Assembly: GCF_964204645.1 (NCBI RefSeq)
Contig: NC_134027.1
Span: forward strand, 12,636,485 to 12,700,484
From: Tubulanus polymorphus
Lineage: Eukaryota > Nemertea > Palaeonemertea > Tubulaniformes > Tubulanidae
Reading direction: 5' to 3'
DNA length: 64,000 nt
The notes under the pieces were generated by a model. That model was given only the letters and a program-made list of their open reading frames with translations, ran no database searches and was not told the origin of the DNA. A program made the translations under genes and the position numbers. This document shows, one piece after another, positions 46,701 through 56,444 of the stretch. Position 1 is the first letter of the stretch. Every line of letters begins with the position of its first letter.

Positions 46701-49700
46701 TAGCTGGAGCTAAAATGTACATTATGCTTATATAAAGATGGTTCAAATCAATGTAACCTACCTGATTACCATATTTCTGAGAGCGATGAAGTCGTTGTGT
46801 TCAAGATTTTCGACTACAAAAGAAATATTAGTTCATAGGCTGACATTTCAGTGTTTGTTCTCAGAGTATTTAGAGTAGGGCTTATACAAAATCTATTTGA
46901 AGGTTCTAAACCTCTAAACCCACGAAAACTCGCCGCATAGCAGCGCTTATGCATTCATATTTGAACACTCCTCCATTTCTGTATCCATAGATGGAATTCA
47001 ATTTTTAGCCCACAAAGAGGTCAATCAATTTCTTATACCTTCCACAACACCCCAAGGGTAAACTCGACCTCGAATCTTGCGGCCGCCAAGATCTGTGACT
47101 GTGTTGCTGCCGATCACTGCAAAAGGGACACGTGTCTGAAAATATAAGCCATGAACTATAAATTTCTCAGATGAATTTCATTATGTTGAATGCTTAGTGA
47201 ACTTAGCCAATGAAAAGGACCAAGCTTACTGGCAAAAAGCACCTGAAAGCATGATAGAAAATGTACCATTGGATTACTAATGATAGCGTTGTAAAATAAT
47301 TAATGTTGTCAATATCATACATGTACACTTTGGATACCAGGATGAAACTCATCTGGGTTACTTGCACTTTGAAGTGTACTACTACCTTTTAATCTAATCA
47401 ATACATGGGATAAACAACTTCAAGGATTTCTACATCAACATCTACCCCTACCCAAAGAAACTAGGGGTCAAGGGACACCATGCTCACTTCGTTAGTGGTT
47501 TCAAATGCTCAACATTCTAACAATTTCAATATTCAACACCCCTGGTGACCATATACAAAAATCAATGACCTTGAAACTCGCCACAATCATAGAATATGTC
47601 AGGAGGTTTCGTAATTGATTGATAACAAAATATGCCTCATTACCAATTTGATATGGAAATATTAAGTTATTCTACTTTTCAACGCCACCTGGTGACCATA
47701 TAGAATAACTAATGTCCTTGAAACTCACCACAATCATATATGATGTTATGAGCTACCACTTTGCAATTGATTGTGGTAACAAAATATGCGTAGGTACGAA
47801 TATAATATAGAAATACTAAGTTATTGTATTATACAATGCCCCCTGGAGGCCATAGGCCTATACAAACAGCAATGACCTTGAAACTCACCAAAATAATAGA
47901 ACACGTTATGAGCTAGAACTTTCCAATTGATTGTGGTAACACAATATGCTATATAGGTATCAATATAATGTGGAAAACTTTTTCCCACCTACAAATGAGT
48001 ACTGATGACGCAAAGATGGCTGCCAATTGCGCCATAATTGGCTGATCAAAAATACCTGTCTCAGGTATAAAACATCCCTTTCCAAAAAATATCCATCACA
48101 AATTGCAATGAGAAATGGCAAACCAGTAGGATGCTACAGGACTCAGAATTTGGGCCAAAATTTGGGTTCAAATATATATGAAAGATCAAGGTAATTGATA
48201 AAAGTATCTTCAAAATTTCCCTCAAAAAGTTCAAAAATGTGTAAACAAGTGCTGATTTTGGCGAACAATAATGGCTGCCAGTCGGCCATCTTGATTCTGA
48301 CAGGGCCAGTTTTTGGGCTGAAAATGTGTCTAGGGTAGATACATGTGTTACCCAGATATCAAGACATTATATTTAAGCGTCTTCAAAACTTCCCAAAACA
48401 ACTGGATTCCGTCAACGGGCGGACGGACGAAAAGTGAACGCAATAGCCCGCTGGGACTGATGTCCCAAGTGGGCTAAAAATCAGAATAAAGTTTCAACTA
48501 TTTACACGGTCCCGTTGTTTGACGTATTCGTTGGTAATAGGCCTAATTATAATAATATACTAATAGGCCTAGTACATTGCGTCAGAATGCATCTCCAAGA
48601 CATAATTTTGCAGAAATTTACGCTGTGCTGCATAAAATCTTTATGCGTTCCGCACCTTCAGCGACTTTTAGTTAAATATTACGTACTCGACCCCCGTAGA
48701 AAACTCCTGGTGCTGCCCATGGCTATTCAACGGCCCCAGTTAAAACCTGTTGATATTTTCCTCAAAAACCTTTCTCTATCTACAAATGAGGACTGATGAC
48801 ACTAAGATGGCTTCCGATTGTGTCATGCTTGACTGATAACAAAATTTGTCTGATATGTTTAAGATCCCTTCTCACAGAAGACCCATCACAAATTTCGATT
48901 AAAAATAGTAAACTATTCAGAGGCTACAGGTCTCAGAAATCAGGGCAAAAATGACTTTTTTGGGCACGAAAAAGGTCACAGGATGGGCATCTCATGTCCG
49001 ATCGACTTAGGGGATAAAAACATATGTGACCAAGATGATTGATTGAAGCATCTTCAAAATTTCCCTTGAAAACTTCAAAAATGTGTAAAAAGTGCTGATT
49101 TTGGTGAACAAAAATTGATGCGAGTTGGGGTCAGCTTTTGGGATGAAGTTGTCTAGGGCAGATATTTATATGTATGTCTACAAAACTCCCCTAAATAACT
49201 GGATTCATAAAGTTCATCACGATACGGAATAGCTCATTTGCTGTTTATTTCCATGCATTATAAGTTTGTTTTATTTTGTAGTAAATAGACAAGGCTTTCA
49301 TATGATGTAAGATTTGATGAGGTGGGTCACCAAAATCGTGTCCTTTTGGCCCTCTGAAAATCATCCAAACTTACTTGGATTTGAAGTGAGCGCTCAGATG
49401 TGTCATGTTCATACTCGAAATACTTGAGAACTTGAAATAGGATGTTGATTTCTGTTTGGTATTTCGAGGACTTAGGTGTCTAGTTTATCATAAGCTATTG
49501 GGTTCGAATCCCACTATAACCGTTTTCTTGCACCATACAAAAAAAGTGCTGGGGCGGATTCGGGCGGCTTGAGGAGTAATAGGCAGGGCGGATATTGGTG
49601 GTTTGAGTGCTAATGGGTTAAGGAAAACTGCTGAAAATTTTGTATTTAGAGTGTGTTTCGTAAATGGTAAAGGACGCATTTTATGTCATATTTTAAAATG

Positions 49701-51908
49701 ATTTTTTAACAGCTTTAGACGTCCGGGTATAACTATTGTAGTCCATCTGCCAACCTGTAGACAGAAATAATTTTATGCACTGGCTAATTTTCTGACGATC
49801 ATCATTAACCCTTTCAGTGCTGACTAATTAATACTCTATAGTGCTGGAGATAATTTGAAAATTTTGAAATATTCCACAATAGTGTGTTGAATAACGGGAA
49901 TACCACTATAGTGCATCTACACCGCAGTGTGGTGATACCCATAGTTCAACATGCTGTAAACACAAATTTGGAAATGAGATGTTGCTCACACCATTTTTCA
50001 TTGGAACATACTTTTATTACTCCGCTTGATCATTATACCGATCATAGCAAAGCAGATACGAAAAAAATGTTCCTTCATTTTACAGGGGTTTTTCATGTAC
50101 TTAGAAAATAAGGCACAATATATCTGTAATTACAGTTTAAGACTTTTCAGCTAGTTTCGACACTTATACAAACTTATATCCTCAAGGGAAACCAATTAGG
50201 TCACATGATCGAGTCTTAAATCGAGGGTAAACCAACAAGCCTTAACAAATGAGGATCAGGTAATTCGTTCTCACATCTAGACCCATTCCCGCTCACTACT
50301 AGTTAATGTAGACTTATAGGTAGCGATACCAGCAGTTTCATTTAGCCAGCATAGCCATAGATGCAGCCTTTTCAATTCCTAATCCACCCACAAGTCATCA
50401 TAGACCCCCCAACTATCTTAAATATCAAAAGAGTATTTTTCTTGATTACTTTACATCATAATAATAGTGCAACTTCACCAAATGAAATGAATACCGAGAG
50501 TGACTCATTGACAACGTTAATGGGACATTTAAATGGTTAAGACATAGTGTTGTAGCTGAATGTGTATTATTAATGAATGGTATATATTCACTTATGACAT
50601 CGAATGCGTATATCATGTTAGCCAAACAGAAGGATTTGTTCATCTAATAGGGCATCATAATACATATGCTAAGCTGTTACAATCTGTATTTTTGAAATGA
50701 TAATTTCATCCTGTCACAGTCAATTCATTTTTCAATTTTGAAGGGCATTCCGATGTCAGCTCATACCTTAAGTGCTTTCTGAATTTTGTTTTCTTCTTCA
50801 TCGTCACAGTCTGGAAACTCATAAATCTTGATCTTGTGCTGTGCTATTTCATTCAAAATCGTTTTCTTAAATTCACGACATTCATCTGGAGTCATCGTGT
50901 CTGATTTGGCAATCAATGGAACTATATTGACCTTGTCATGGAGACGTTTCATGAACTCAACGTCTAATGGTTTCAACCTGAAAATCACCAAGGAAGCATA
51001 TACCAGTCAAAAAATATATATGGCTGAAAGAATAAATTGAAGAGGTCGCTTGGGGGGAGCGTAAAGAAATATGATGCCTTCTCAGAGTAAATATGTAGCA
51101 AAACTGCTACACTCTACAACTGCAATACACTCTATTACATAATTCAACGGTCACTTTCATGGCATCTTTCACCTTATATTTGAATGAATAACCTAAATTA
51201 ACAACTTCAGAAAGATATTACATACCATACTTTATTTAGAAGATTACGTTGATAATTAGAACTATTGAATAGCCAATTCAAGTTACCATTTACTAAAGCA
51301 GAACTACTCAGTGTCTAAGAAAATGTGTTACCGAAGCTTTATTTTTAATCATTCATCAACTACAATTTTGATTATAGACGGCAGGTCATTTGACAATGTG
51401 CACATTGGAACAAATGTTATTTATTGTTTTGGTTGGACTCAATTTTCATGACCATTTAAAAACACGAAGTGCTCAGCCATGCATGGCTTATCATTGCATT
51501 TCAATAATCAATCCTTGAGCAAACATCCAGGTCTACCGATCTTTACAACTAAAGTTAATGAATGATTAACCTTAAAGCTTCGGTAACACATTTGTTGAGA
51601 CACCCTGTATATTCCTTTGATTTCACACCGTCCTTAATCATGCTTCAATCTTCAACATTTTCAAACCTTACCCATGCCCTGATGGAGCGATGAAATATAA
51701 ACAACAATGTATACGGGGATCAGGCATTAGTTTCCTATTGACACGCGATTCTGCATTTAGATACTCTTCATATTTACTGTTGATGTTGTCTATTATTGGC
51801 TGCCAACTACAATGAGAACACATACAAATCTTATTAAGAATCTTAATTTACTTTCATGTATGATAAAGTAAACCTGTGTTAATCCATATACATATATATA
51901 TATATATA

Positions 51909-51982
<74 letters not shown>

Positions 51983-53234
51983 TATATATAGATTGGATCC
52001 TGTTTTTAAGTAATGTAATTCCCTTAAGATTTCTGCACCTCAATTCATACTCTATAATGAGTGTTATCACTTATTACATAGAAAAATATGTGGTTCTGTT
52101 TATCAAATTTCAATGCAAAACTTTTATATAGCTTCATTCACAGTTACACTAGTTAGATGGATCTAAACTGATGATCTGACTGATCAAAAGTTGATCTGAT
52201 ATCCTTTGCAAAGTATACCTATCATTACTTTCAATGAAAAATGGCAAACCATTAGAAAGCAACAAGTCTCACTTAGGTCAGAAATCACAAAAAAGTCACA
52301 AGACGGCCATCTTGGGTCTGATTGACCAAATTTTTCTAAGCTAATGGGCCATGGGGGATACAATCAATGTGAAAGATCAAGATAACTGATTGCAGTGTCT
52401 CCAAAACTTCCCAAAATGACTGGATTCCGTCAACGGATGGACAAGCTGAAGAAAAGTGAGTGCAAACAAAACAGAAAAAAACACGGGGTATAAAAAAGAA
52501 AAAAATATTTCTGCAGAATTCTGGGAGGCTGAGCCTTACTCGTATCCATCTATTGTATTTTCACCACTATAGGTCTAGTTCATCCCATGTAGATGCAGTT
52601 AAAGATATATTGTCTGACCTACCAGTTACTGTTATCAACTGCATCTCCAAAACCTGGTGTGTCAACTATGGTCAATGATAAACACACTCCATTTTCTTTT
52701 AATAGCACCTTTGTGGTCTCAACCTGAAAAATTTTACTTTATTTACTTGATTTCCTCTAATGACTTATGTTACATGAGCTGTTAACCTAATCAAAAAATA
52801 TCAAGTGAATCAAATAGAAGTGATTTTCTAAACTTAGCCAAAAATTATAGCTCTGAAAATCTAGGCGCCATTTTCTGAATAGCAGTTATAGTTTGAACTC
52901 CATTGAAGTTTCAGCTAGATTGTATGGAAAGGTGCATTTTATTCTCATTCAGTTTATGTCATAATAAAGTCCATAACTTCAAAGAAAGTAGGGAAAAAGT
53001 AGGAAATATTTATAGCCAAAATCCAAAAGTCTTGAATCATCTGTCATATCAAAAGCGTGTCTATTTCAAGTGCATAAATGTACTCAGTAGTCTTATGCAT
53101 CTTAACAATGAAAAGTTAAAAACTTACGTTGACAGTCTTCTTGATTCGTAGTGATGGCCCTGGATGTTCTGTATTGTACAAATCCGTTAGAAATAATGAG
53201 TTTATTAGTGTTGACTTCCCTAATCCAGATTCAC
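34733..53234 (-). CDS. SEPTIN7: Septin-7 (SEPTIN7), coding exons 2/3 to end; N-terminus not in window
   Basis: Ten exons on the minus strand: 53128-53234, 52623-52723, 51672-51806, 50767-50977, 47039-47135, 46762-46813, 46204-46320, 45679-45814, 41806-41960 and 34733-34778. All have GT-AG introns and matching phases, giving 384 residues plus stop. They show the P-loop [16 protein letters not shown] (G3), AKSD (G4), the septin unique element with YPWG, then [20 protein letters not shown] long C-terminal coiled coil ([34 protein letters not shown]) places it in the septin-7 class. Human SEPT7 is 437 aa, and the part after its P-loop start is about the same length. The protein is a GTPase subunit of septin hexamers/octamers that form filaments at the cell cortex and cleavage furrow. 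The first exon(s), encoding the roughly 50 N-terminal residues, were not found up to 64000 and probably lie beyond. Confidence 0.93.
34779..35980. other. SEPTIN7 last intron, part; nothing recognised
   Basis: Intronic sequence without repeat ends or exon-like segments that I can support. Confidence 0.4.
36020..36385 (+). repeat. Dispersed repeat, family D, copy 1 (tRNA-like B box)
   Basis: Collinear with 49205-49620 through TTATTTTGTAGTAAA, AAGATTTGATGAGGTGGG, GTGTCCTTTTGGCCC, GTCTAGTTTATCATA and GGGTTTGAATCCCACTATAA. The last word resembles a tRNA B box, so a SINE is possible. Both copies end near GAGTGCTAATGGGTTAA. Confidence 0.65.
37443..37790 (-). pseudogene. piggyBac-type transposase fragment (DDE_Tnp_1_7)
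   Basis: The open frame contains [35 protein letters not shown] and [13 protein letters not shown], the N-terminal part of the PGBD/piggyBac transposase domain in the usual order. Its upstream side is cut by the Helitron-like 3' end at about 37783. It ends at a stop near 37443, before the catalytic aspartates. No piggyBac TTAA termini were found. This is an inactive relic in the SEPTIN7 last intron. Confidence 0.75.
37783..40112 (-). mobile_element. Helitron/Helentron-like element, reverse copy, split by a 1.07-kb insertion
   Basis: The 3' terminus reads (reverse) CCTTGACCCCTATTT at 37783, with the CCACTTCCCAAATGGGC hairpin beside it. Core units follow at 37840-37944 and 39019-39530. The 5' end is TAGTCCACTTGGGACTTAAG at 40112. 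Removal of 37945-39018 restores the core repeat. Confidence 0.65.
37945..39018. mobile_element. MITE-like insertion with CAGACCTGCCAAC inverted ends
   Basis: The left CAGACCTGCCAACCGTG mirrors the right CAGTTGGCAGGTCTG. The flanks TAATT/GTAATT suggest a short target duplication. No transposase remains. Confidence 0.7.
40113..41805. other. SEPTIN7 last intron, remainder; nothing recognised
   Basis: No exon-like or repeat-end sequence was identified. AT-rich host-type DNA. Confidence 0.4.
41806..41960 (-). CDS. SEPTIN7: SEPTIN7 coiled-coil exon 2
   Basis: 155 nt, phase 0 in, phase 2 out, with donor AAAGA|gtatgt. It encodes [20 protein letters not shown] and [18 protein letters not shown], a heptad-rich coiled coil. 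Confidence 0.92.
42013..42747 (-). repeat. Dispersed repeat, family G, copy 2 (SEPTIN7 intron)
   Basis: Reverse complement of 6776-7485. It abuts a fragment starting ACAAGAGCCCCAAGGGGC at 42752, a hairpin-headed end like that of family E. Confidence 0.7.
42760..45678. other. SEPTIN7 intron; repeat scraps, no exon
   Basis: 44675-44728 matches the reverse complement of 7683-7752 (CCACAGACAGG, GACTGG). The 45430-45500 stretch matches words near 6760-6780. ORFs here carry no family signature. Confidence 0.45.
45679..45814 (-). CDS. SEPTIN7: SEPTIN7 coiled-coil exon 1
   Basis: 136 nt with donor GAT|gtaaga. It encodes [20 protein letters not shown] and [20 protein letters not shown], closely matching the start of the septin-7 coiled coil. 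Confidence 0.93.
46204..46320 (-). CDS. SEPTIN7: SEPTIN7 exon, end of the GTPase domain
   Basis: 117 nt. It encodes [18 protein letters not shown] followed by a variable linker rich in K, P and T. The donor is CAA|gtatgt. Confidence 0.93.
46762..46813 (-). CDS. SEPTIN7: SEPTIN7 exon, short (52 nt)
   Basis: Encodes [18 protein letters not shown], part of the septin unique element, phased between its neighbours. Confidence 0.92.
47039..47135 (-). CDS. SEPTIN7: SEPTIN7 exon, septin unique element
   Basis: 97 nt. Encodes [11 protein letters not shown] and [14 protein letters not shown]; the WG of the septin unique element is intact. Confidence 0.93.
47461..48476 (-). mobile_element. Full-length Helitron/Helentron-like non-autonomous element (1016 bp)
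   Basis: Both termini are present. The reverse-strand 3' end is ...CCCTTGACCCCTAG with T beyond. The 5' end is TAGCCCACTTGGGACATCAG at 48476. Between them lie three core units of about 154 bp (each with GGTGGC/TGGTGACC and TGTTACCACAATCAATTG words in reverse) and the family body. This is the best copy for defining the family. It sits in a SEPTIN7 intron. Confidence 0.7.
48780..49204 (-). mobile_element. Decayed Helitron-like body without ends
   Basis: The family's middle part (ACTGATGACACTAAGATGGC through AACTGGATTC) is recognisable but diverged, in the same orientation as 47461-48476. Confidence 0.55.
49205..49620 (+). repeat. Dispersed repeat, family D, copy 2 (tRNA-like B box at 49500-49513)
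   Basis: Matches 36020-36385. The B box GGGTTCGAATCCC is intact here. No cloverleaf could be drawn, so this is not annotated as a tRNA gene. Confidence 0.65.
49621..50766. other. SEPTIN7 intron, nothing recognised
   Basis: No exon or repeat termini seen. Confidence 0.4.
50767..50977 (-). CDS. SEPTIN7: SEPTIN7 exon with G4 motif
   Basis: 211 nt. Encodes [20 protein letters not shown], then [12 protein letters not shown] (G4), and [20 protein letters not shown]. Acceptor TTTTCAG, donor AAG|gtatga. Confidence 0.94.
51672..51806 (-). CDS. SEPTIN7: SEPTIN7 exon after G3
   Basis: 135 nt. Encodes [40 protein letters not shown] and PSGHG, highly conserved in septins. Confidence 0.94.
51886..51990. 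repeat. Compound microsatellite (TA)n-(TATATG)n-(CATA)n-(TA)n
   Basis: About 105 bp of TA, GTATAT and CATA units in the SEPTIN7 intron. The ORFs across it are products of the repeat. Confidence 0.95.
52190..52470 (-). mobile_element. Decayed Helitron-like body fragment
   Basis: The family words CATTTTGGGAAGTTTTG and GACGGAATCCAGT appear in reverse. No termini. Confidence 0.5.
52623..52723 (-). CDS. SEPTIN7: SEPTIN7 exon with G3 motif
   Basis: 101 nt. Encodes [20 protein letters not shown] then [13 protein letters not shown]. Donor TG|gtaggt. Confidence 0.94.
53128..53234 (-). CDS. SEPTIN7: SEPTIN7 exon with P-loop
   Basis: 107 nt between TTGTCAG and gtaagt. Encodes [20 protein letters not shown] and [16 protein letters not shown]. 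The exon begins in phase 1, so an upstream exon ending in G is required. Confidence 0.94.
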
Positions 53235-53807
53235 CTGACAATATAAATTCATAAGTCAAAACCAGATCAAGTGGAGTGAACAGCTAGGGGAAGGATTCAT
53301 ACAAATATGAGAATTAGTAGAAAGTTTATGGGGCTGGGGCAGAGGTGGAAATAACGATGTACATACTTAAAATGGAAAAAAACAATTTGGCGTCAAATTT
53401 AACAGCAAAGGGTACCAGTATCTGCTTGCTAAGTTTTCACTGCTCGTATGTGAACGAAATGAAAATTCAATAGTTCAATAAAAAAATTACTCATCGCATA
53501 ACCTCAAACCAGTAGTGTCCTCAATTTGCACCGGTACACTACTATTGTGTGTGGAAGAAGTGATATTCCTGGTAGTCCTTAACACAACAGTGAACAGTGA
53601 GTTGTCGTTGTACAACAGTTGTCGTTGTTTATCAATTACCCATAAAAATCAATCTTAACCTGCATAATTACAAAAAAGCACATACGACAACATTGGTACA
53701 ACCCTTTTCACTATTTTTGGTTAAAATTTTCTTTTTCAGCACACATTTCCAGTAATATTTTTTTCTGCAACATTTTCAGTACATTGTATTTTGATATCTT
53801 AGTAATT

Positions 53808-53851
53808 AGGGTTTCTGCTGCTTTCGCAGAAACCCTCTTGTAATTCTGTTG

Positions 53852-53890
<39 letters not shown>

Positions 53891-53960
53891 TTTCCCCTTT
53901 CCAGCCAAAAATTTTTCATAAAATGTAACTCCTCTCAGATTCGACTACTAGCAGCTTATA
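53808..53960 (+). repeat. Family A repeat, copy 3, with (ATT)n tract
   Basis: The hairpin AGGGTTTCTGC...GCAGAAACCCT (53808-53836) is followed by an (ATT)12-type run at 53852-53889 and the GATTCGACTACTAGCAGCTT word shared with copy 1. Confidence 0.75.
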
Positions 53961-54204
53961 AACCTAATTTTCAATTATGAAAGAAATATAACTCAGCGCC
54001 TGACCATTTCCAATTTGCGTATTATAATTGATTATGAATTAATCCCGCGTAATTATTTGGTCTAAACAGGAAATAAGAATGTCGCAAGAATCATCATCCA
54101 TTGATAAATGTACATCGTGAAAAGCCTGCAAATTACCCGACGACCTTGAGCTTCAAAATAAATCACGGATTCGGATTTATAAATCAGGGTTCGACCTACG
54201 ACAT

Positions 54205-54347
54205 CCATTCAATGTTTTCAGATTTCGTGCGCATGCGTCAATTTAGCTCGGACGCCATTTTCTTTATTTTACAACGTGCGACGCCACTCTACGTTACTTG
54301 CATTTTTACGACTTTGTTGTGTGTTTCTGTGACCAATCTTCAGAGAG
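54205..54347 (+). promoter_or_regulatory. CpG-bearing promoter-like patch with NRF1- and YY1-like motifs and a first-exon donor
   Basis: TGCGCATGCGT at 54228-54238 matches the NRF1 consensus core, and GACGCCATTTT at 54251-54261 matches a reversed YY1 site. CpGs cluster (ACAACGTGCGACGCC). AGAG|gtatgt at 54347/54348 is a good donor. It could be the untranslated first exon of the + strand gene at 56445. An alternative is a coding first exon from ATG 54234 with a hydrophobic stretch (LYVTCIFTTLLCVSV). Confidence 0.4.
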
Positions 54348-55167
54348 GTATGTATATATAACGGTTAGGCCTAATATGATGTATTTTTCCACGTAATCTG
54401 ACGATTGGTATTAAAAGCCGACCGGAATTCGTCTTGATCCGCGCGTTGTGGTAGCAGTCGGGTCTGGTTGGTGTGAGATCGATATCGAATCCCGCATGAC
54501 TTACGCATAGAAGTAGCTTTTAAAAGGCCAAATTTGGGCTAGGTGTTAAGGTTGACCCAATGCGTATGATTTAATAATAGTGTTTGTGGTATGGGTAGAA
54601 AATATTTAGGCCTATATAGACAGCAGCTTAAATATTGAATAATGGGATTTGAACTGCACTAGTGTGTGTGTGTGTCTGTGTGCGAGAGCAGGGAGCACTC
54701 CATCTCCCTGACCCTGTGACTTATGATTAAGCCACCCGATTCTGCTGAATGCGAACAAGTCATCAGTTTTTCGTGAATGTGAATAAATACTATAAGAAGG
54801 GCTGCCAATTTTAATGAACACAGAAATATCTTAATTGAAATCGTATGTCAGCTAATTTCAAATTGAAGGCCTATTATACATAAATTACAGTACACTCCGC
54901 CCACTCATGTCAGACCATTTGGGAGTGTAAAAATGTATCCTGCTTTCTGGATCTGATTCAAGCTTAAGTCTACTGTTTGTATATTCAATCTACCTAGGCC
55001 CATAGGCCTAATTGTGCCTGCCTAATTATTGGGGAAATCGACAATGTCAGGTTCTTGAATTTCTCGACTGATGGCGCTAGTTAGAACTGGATATTGGTAC
55101 CTAAATCTGCCATGTTCTAGTTTATTTGCAATAAAAATCTGGCCTCTCAATTTTTTAGTAGGCAGTA

Positions 55168-55584
55168 GTTATTTTACTGGATCTGGTCACTGACTTCTGA
55201 ACGCTATTTTGCAAAATATTGTCTCTAAATTGGCTGATTTACTACGCACATGCGCAAAGAGGTGCGCGGCTTAGATAATTGGAAGGAAGTGTGGAGAACA
55301 GAGTTTACCCGGACCAGTGAATTACTAGCCTAGCGTCTTCCTATTAGATCACAGAGCTCATTGAAAACCATCCGAATGTTTTAGCTACATTTAGCCTCAC
55401 CTAACCCTAACCCTATCCCTACTTGTGAAATCGAACCCTGTGGACCCTCTTCTCACCCTCTTGACACTAACCCTATCCAAACCCTTACCCTAAACCCAAT
55501 AAAATGATTTAATTGTTACATAATAAATGGATTTGGCAAAATAGCGTTCAGAAGTCGGTGACCGGATCCAGGTTAAATATGCAC
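55168..55584. mobile_element. Foldback MITE-like element with telomere-like interior
   Basis: Left arm 55168-55216 (contains GACTTCTGAACGCTATTTTG) pairs with right arm 55535-55584 (contains CAAAATAGCGTTCAGAAGTC) over about 45 bp. Between them, 55395-55500 is rich in CCCTAA/CCCTAT words. Confidence 0.7.
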
Positions 55585-56444
55585 TTCCTTTTTAGTAAGT
55601 GTATTTTACGTACATACATCATCACGTTTAATCCTTTAAGTATGATATCCTGGAAATCTGTTAGATTGGACAAAACGTCAAAAATTTTCCAAAAATCACA
55701 AATTTAGTGAAAAAAAATGCTCATTAAAAACTTGAAGCGAGAGATCTTTATTGCAAATCAACAAAACAAGGTGGATTTAGGTTCCAATTTCCGGTTCTGA
55801 CTAGTGCCATCATACGAGTAATTCCAGAACTTGAATTTGTTGATATTTGTATTGGCATCATTCCTTTTCTAAAACGGAACCTGACGACCAATTATTCAAT
55901 TTCCTATTTATTTATTTTTTTAAACAAGACTCATCATGCAGGTATTCCCCGCAACAACAGGTTTCAGAGGGAAGACCACCCTTTTATTTTTGTTTCAACC
56001 CATCTTAAAATGAGCCACCAATCGGTAATCGGGCGAACCATAATAGTGTTCACTGCCTGTTTTAATACTCGTCGTTGCACATTTGTTCAGGATACTACGT
56101 CTAGCCTATGTGGGTTATAGGGTTTATTCCAAAAGTTTGCAAACAAAATCCAGTTAATTTGTTTAGTTTTGGAGACATTTTTGATGCATTGTTTTCAACA
56201 CATTTTATTCAATTTTCTTCCAATCTTGCCATCAACCAAACCCAGCGGAGCTATCACAGCTGACAGGCTGCTTGTTCAACACACCATACCTATTTGTAGC
56301 AGGTGTCACCTATTGTTTCGAAATTTTAGAGAAAGTTCCTACAGGCTGATTAATAATGCTGTGATAATGTTTCTTTTGTGATAGGTCACATACTTGATAC
56401 TTGTTGATACTTGAAATAGGATATTGATCAGTACATTACTCATC
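55585..56444. other. Upstream of the double-protease gene; nothing recognised
   Basis: Apart from the 55726-55790 match to 13990-14060, no repeat or exon was identified. Confidence 0.4.

Noticed and set aside
49498-49514. tRNA gene suggested by the B box
   Set aside because: No acceptor stem, D arm or anticodon arm could be paired around it; treated as part of a dispersed repeat.
51793-52070. ORFs of repeated YTYTYT or HIHIHI
   Set aside because: Translations of a microsatellite.
55395-55500. True telomere
   Set aside because: The repeats are degenerate, short and enclosed by inverted arms inside gene-bearing DNA.
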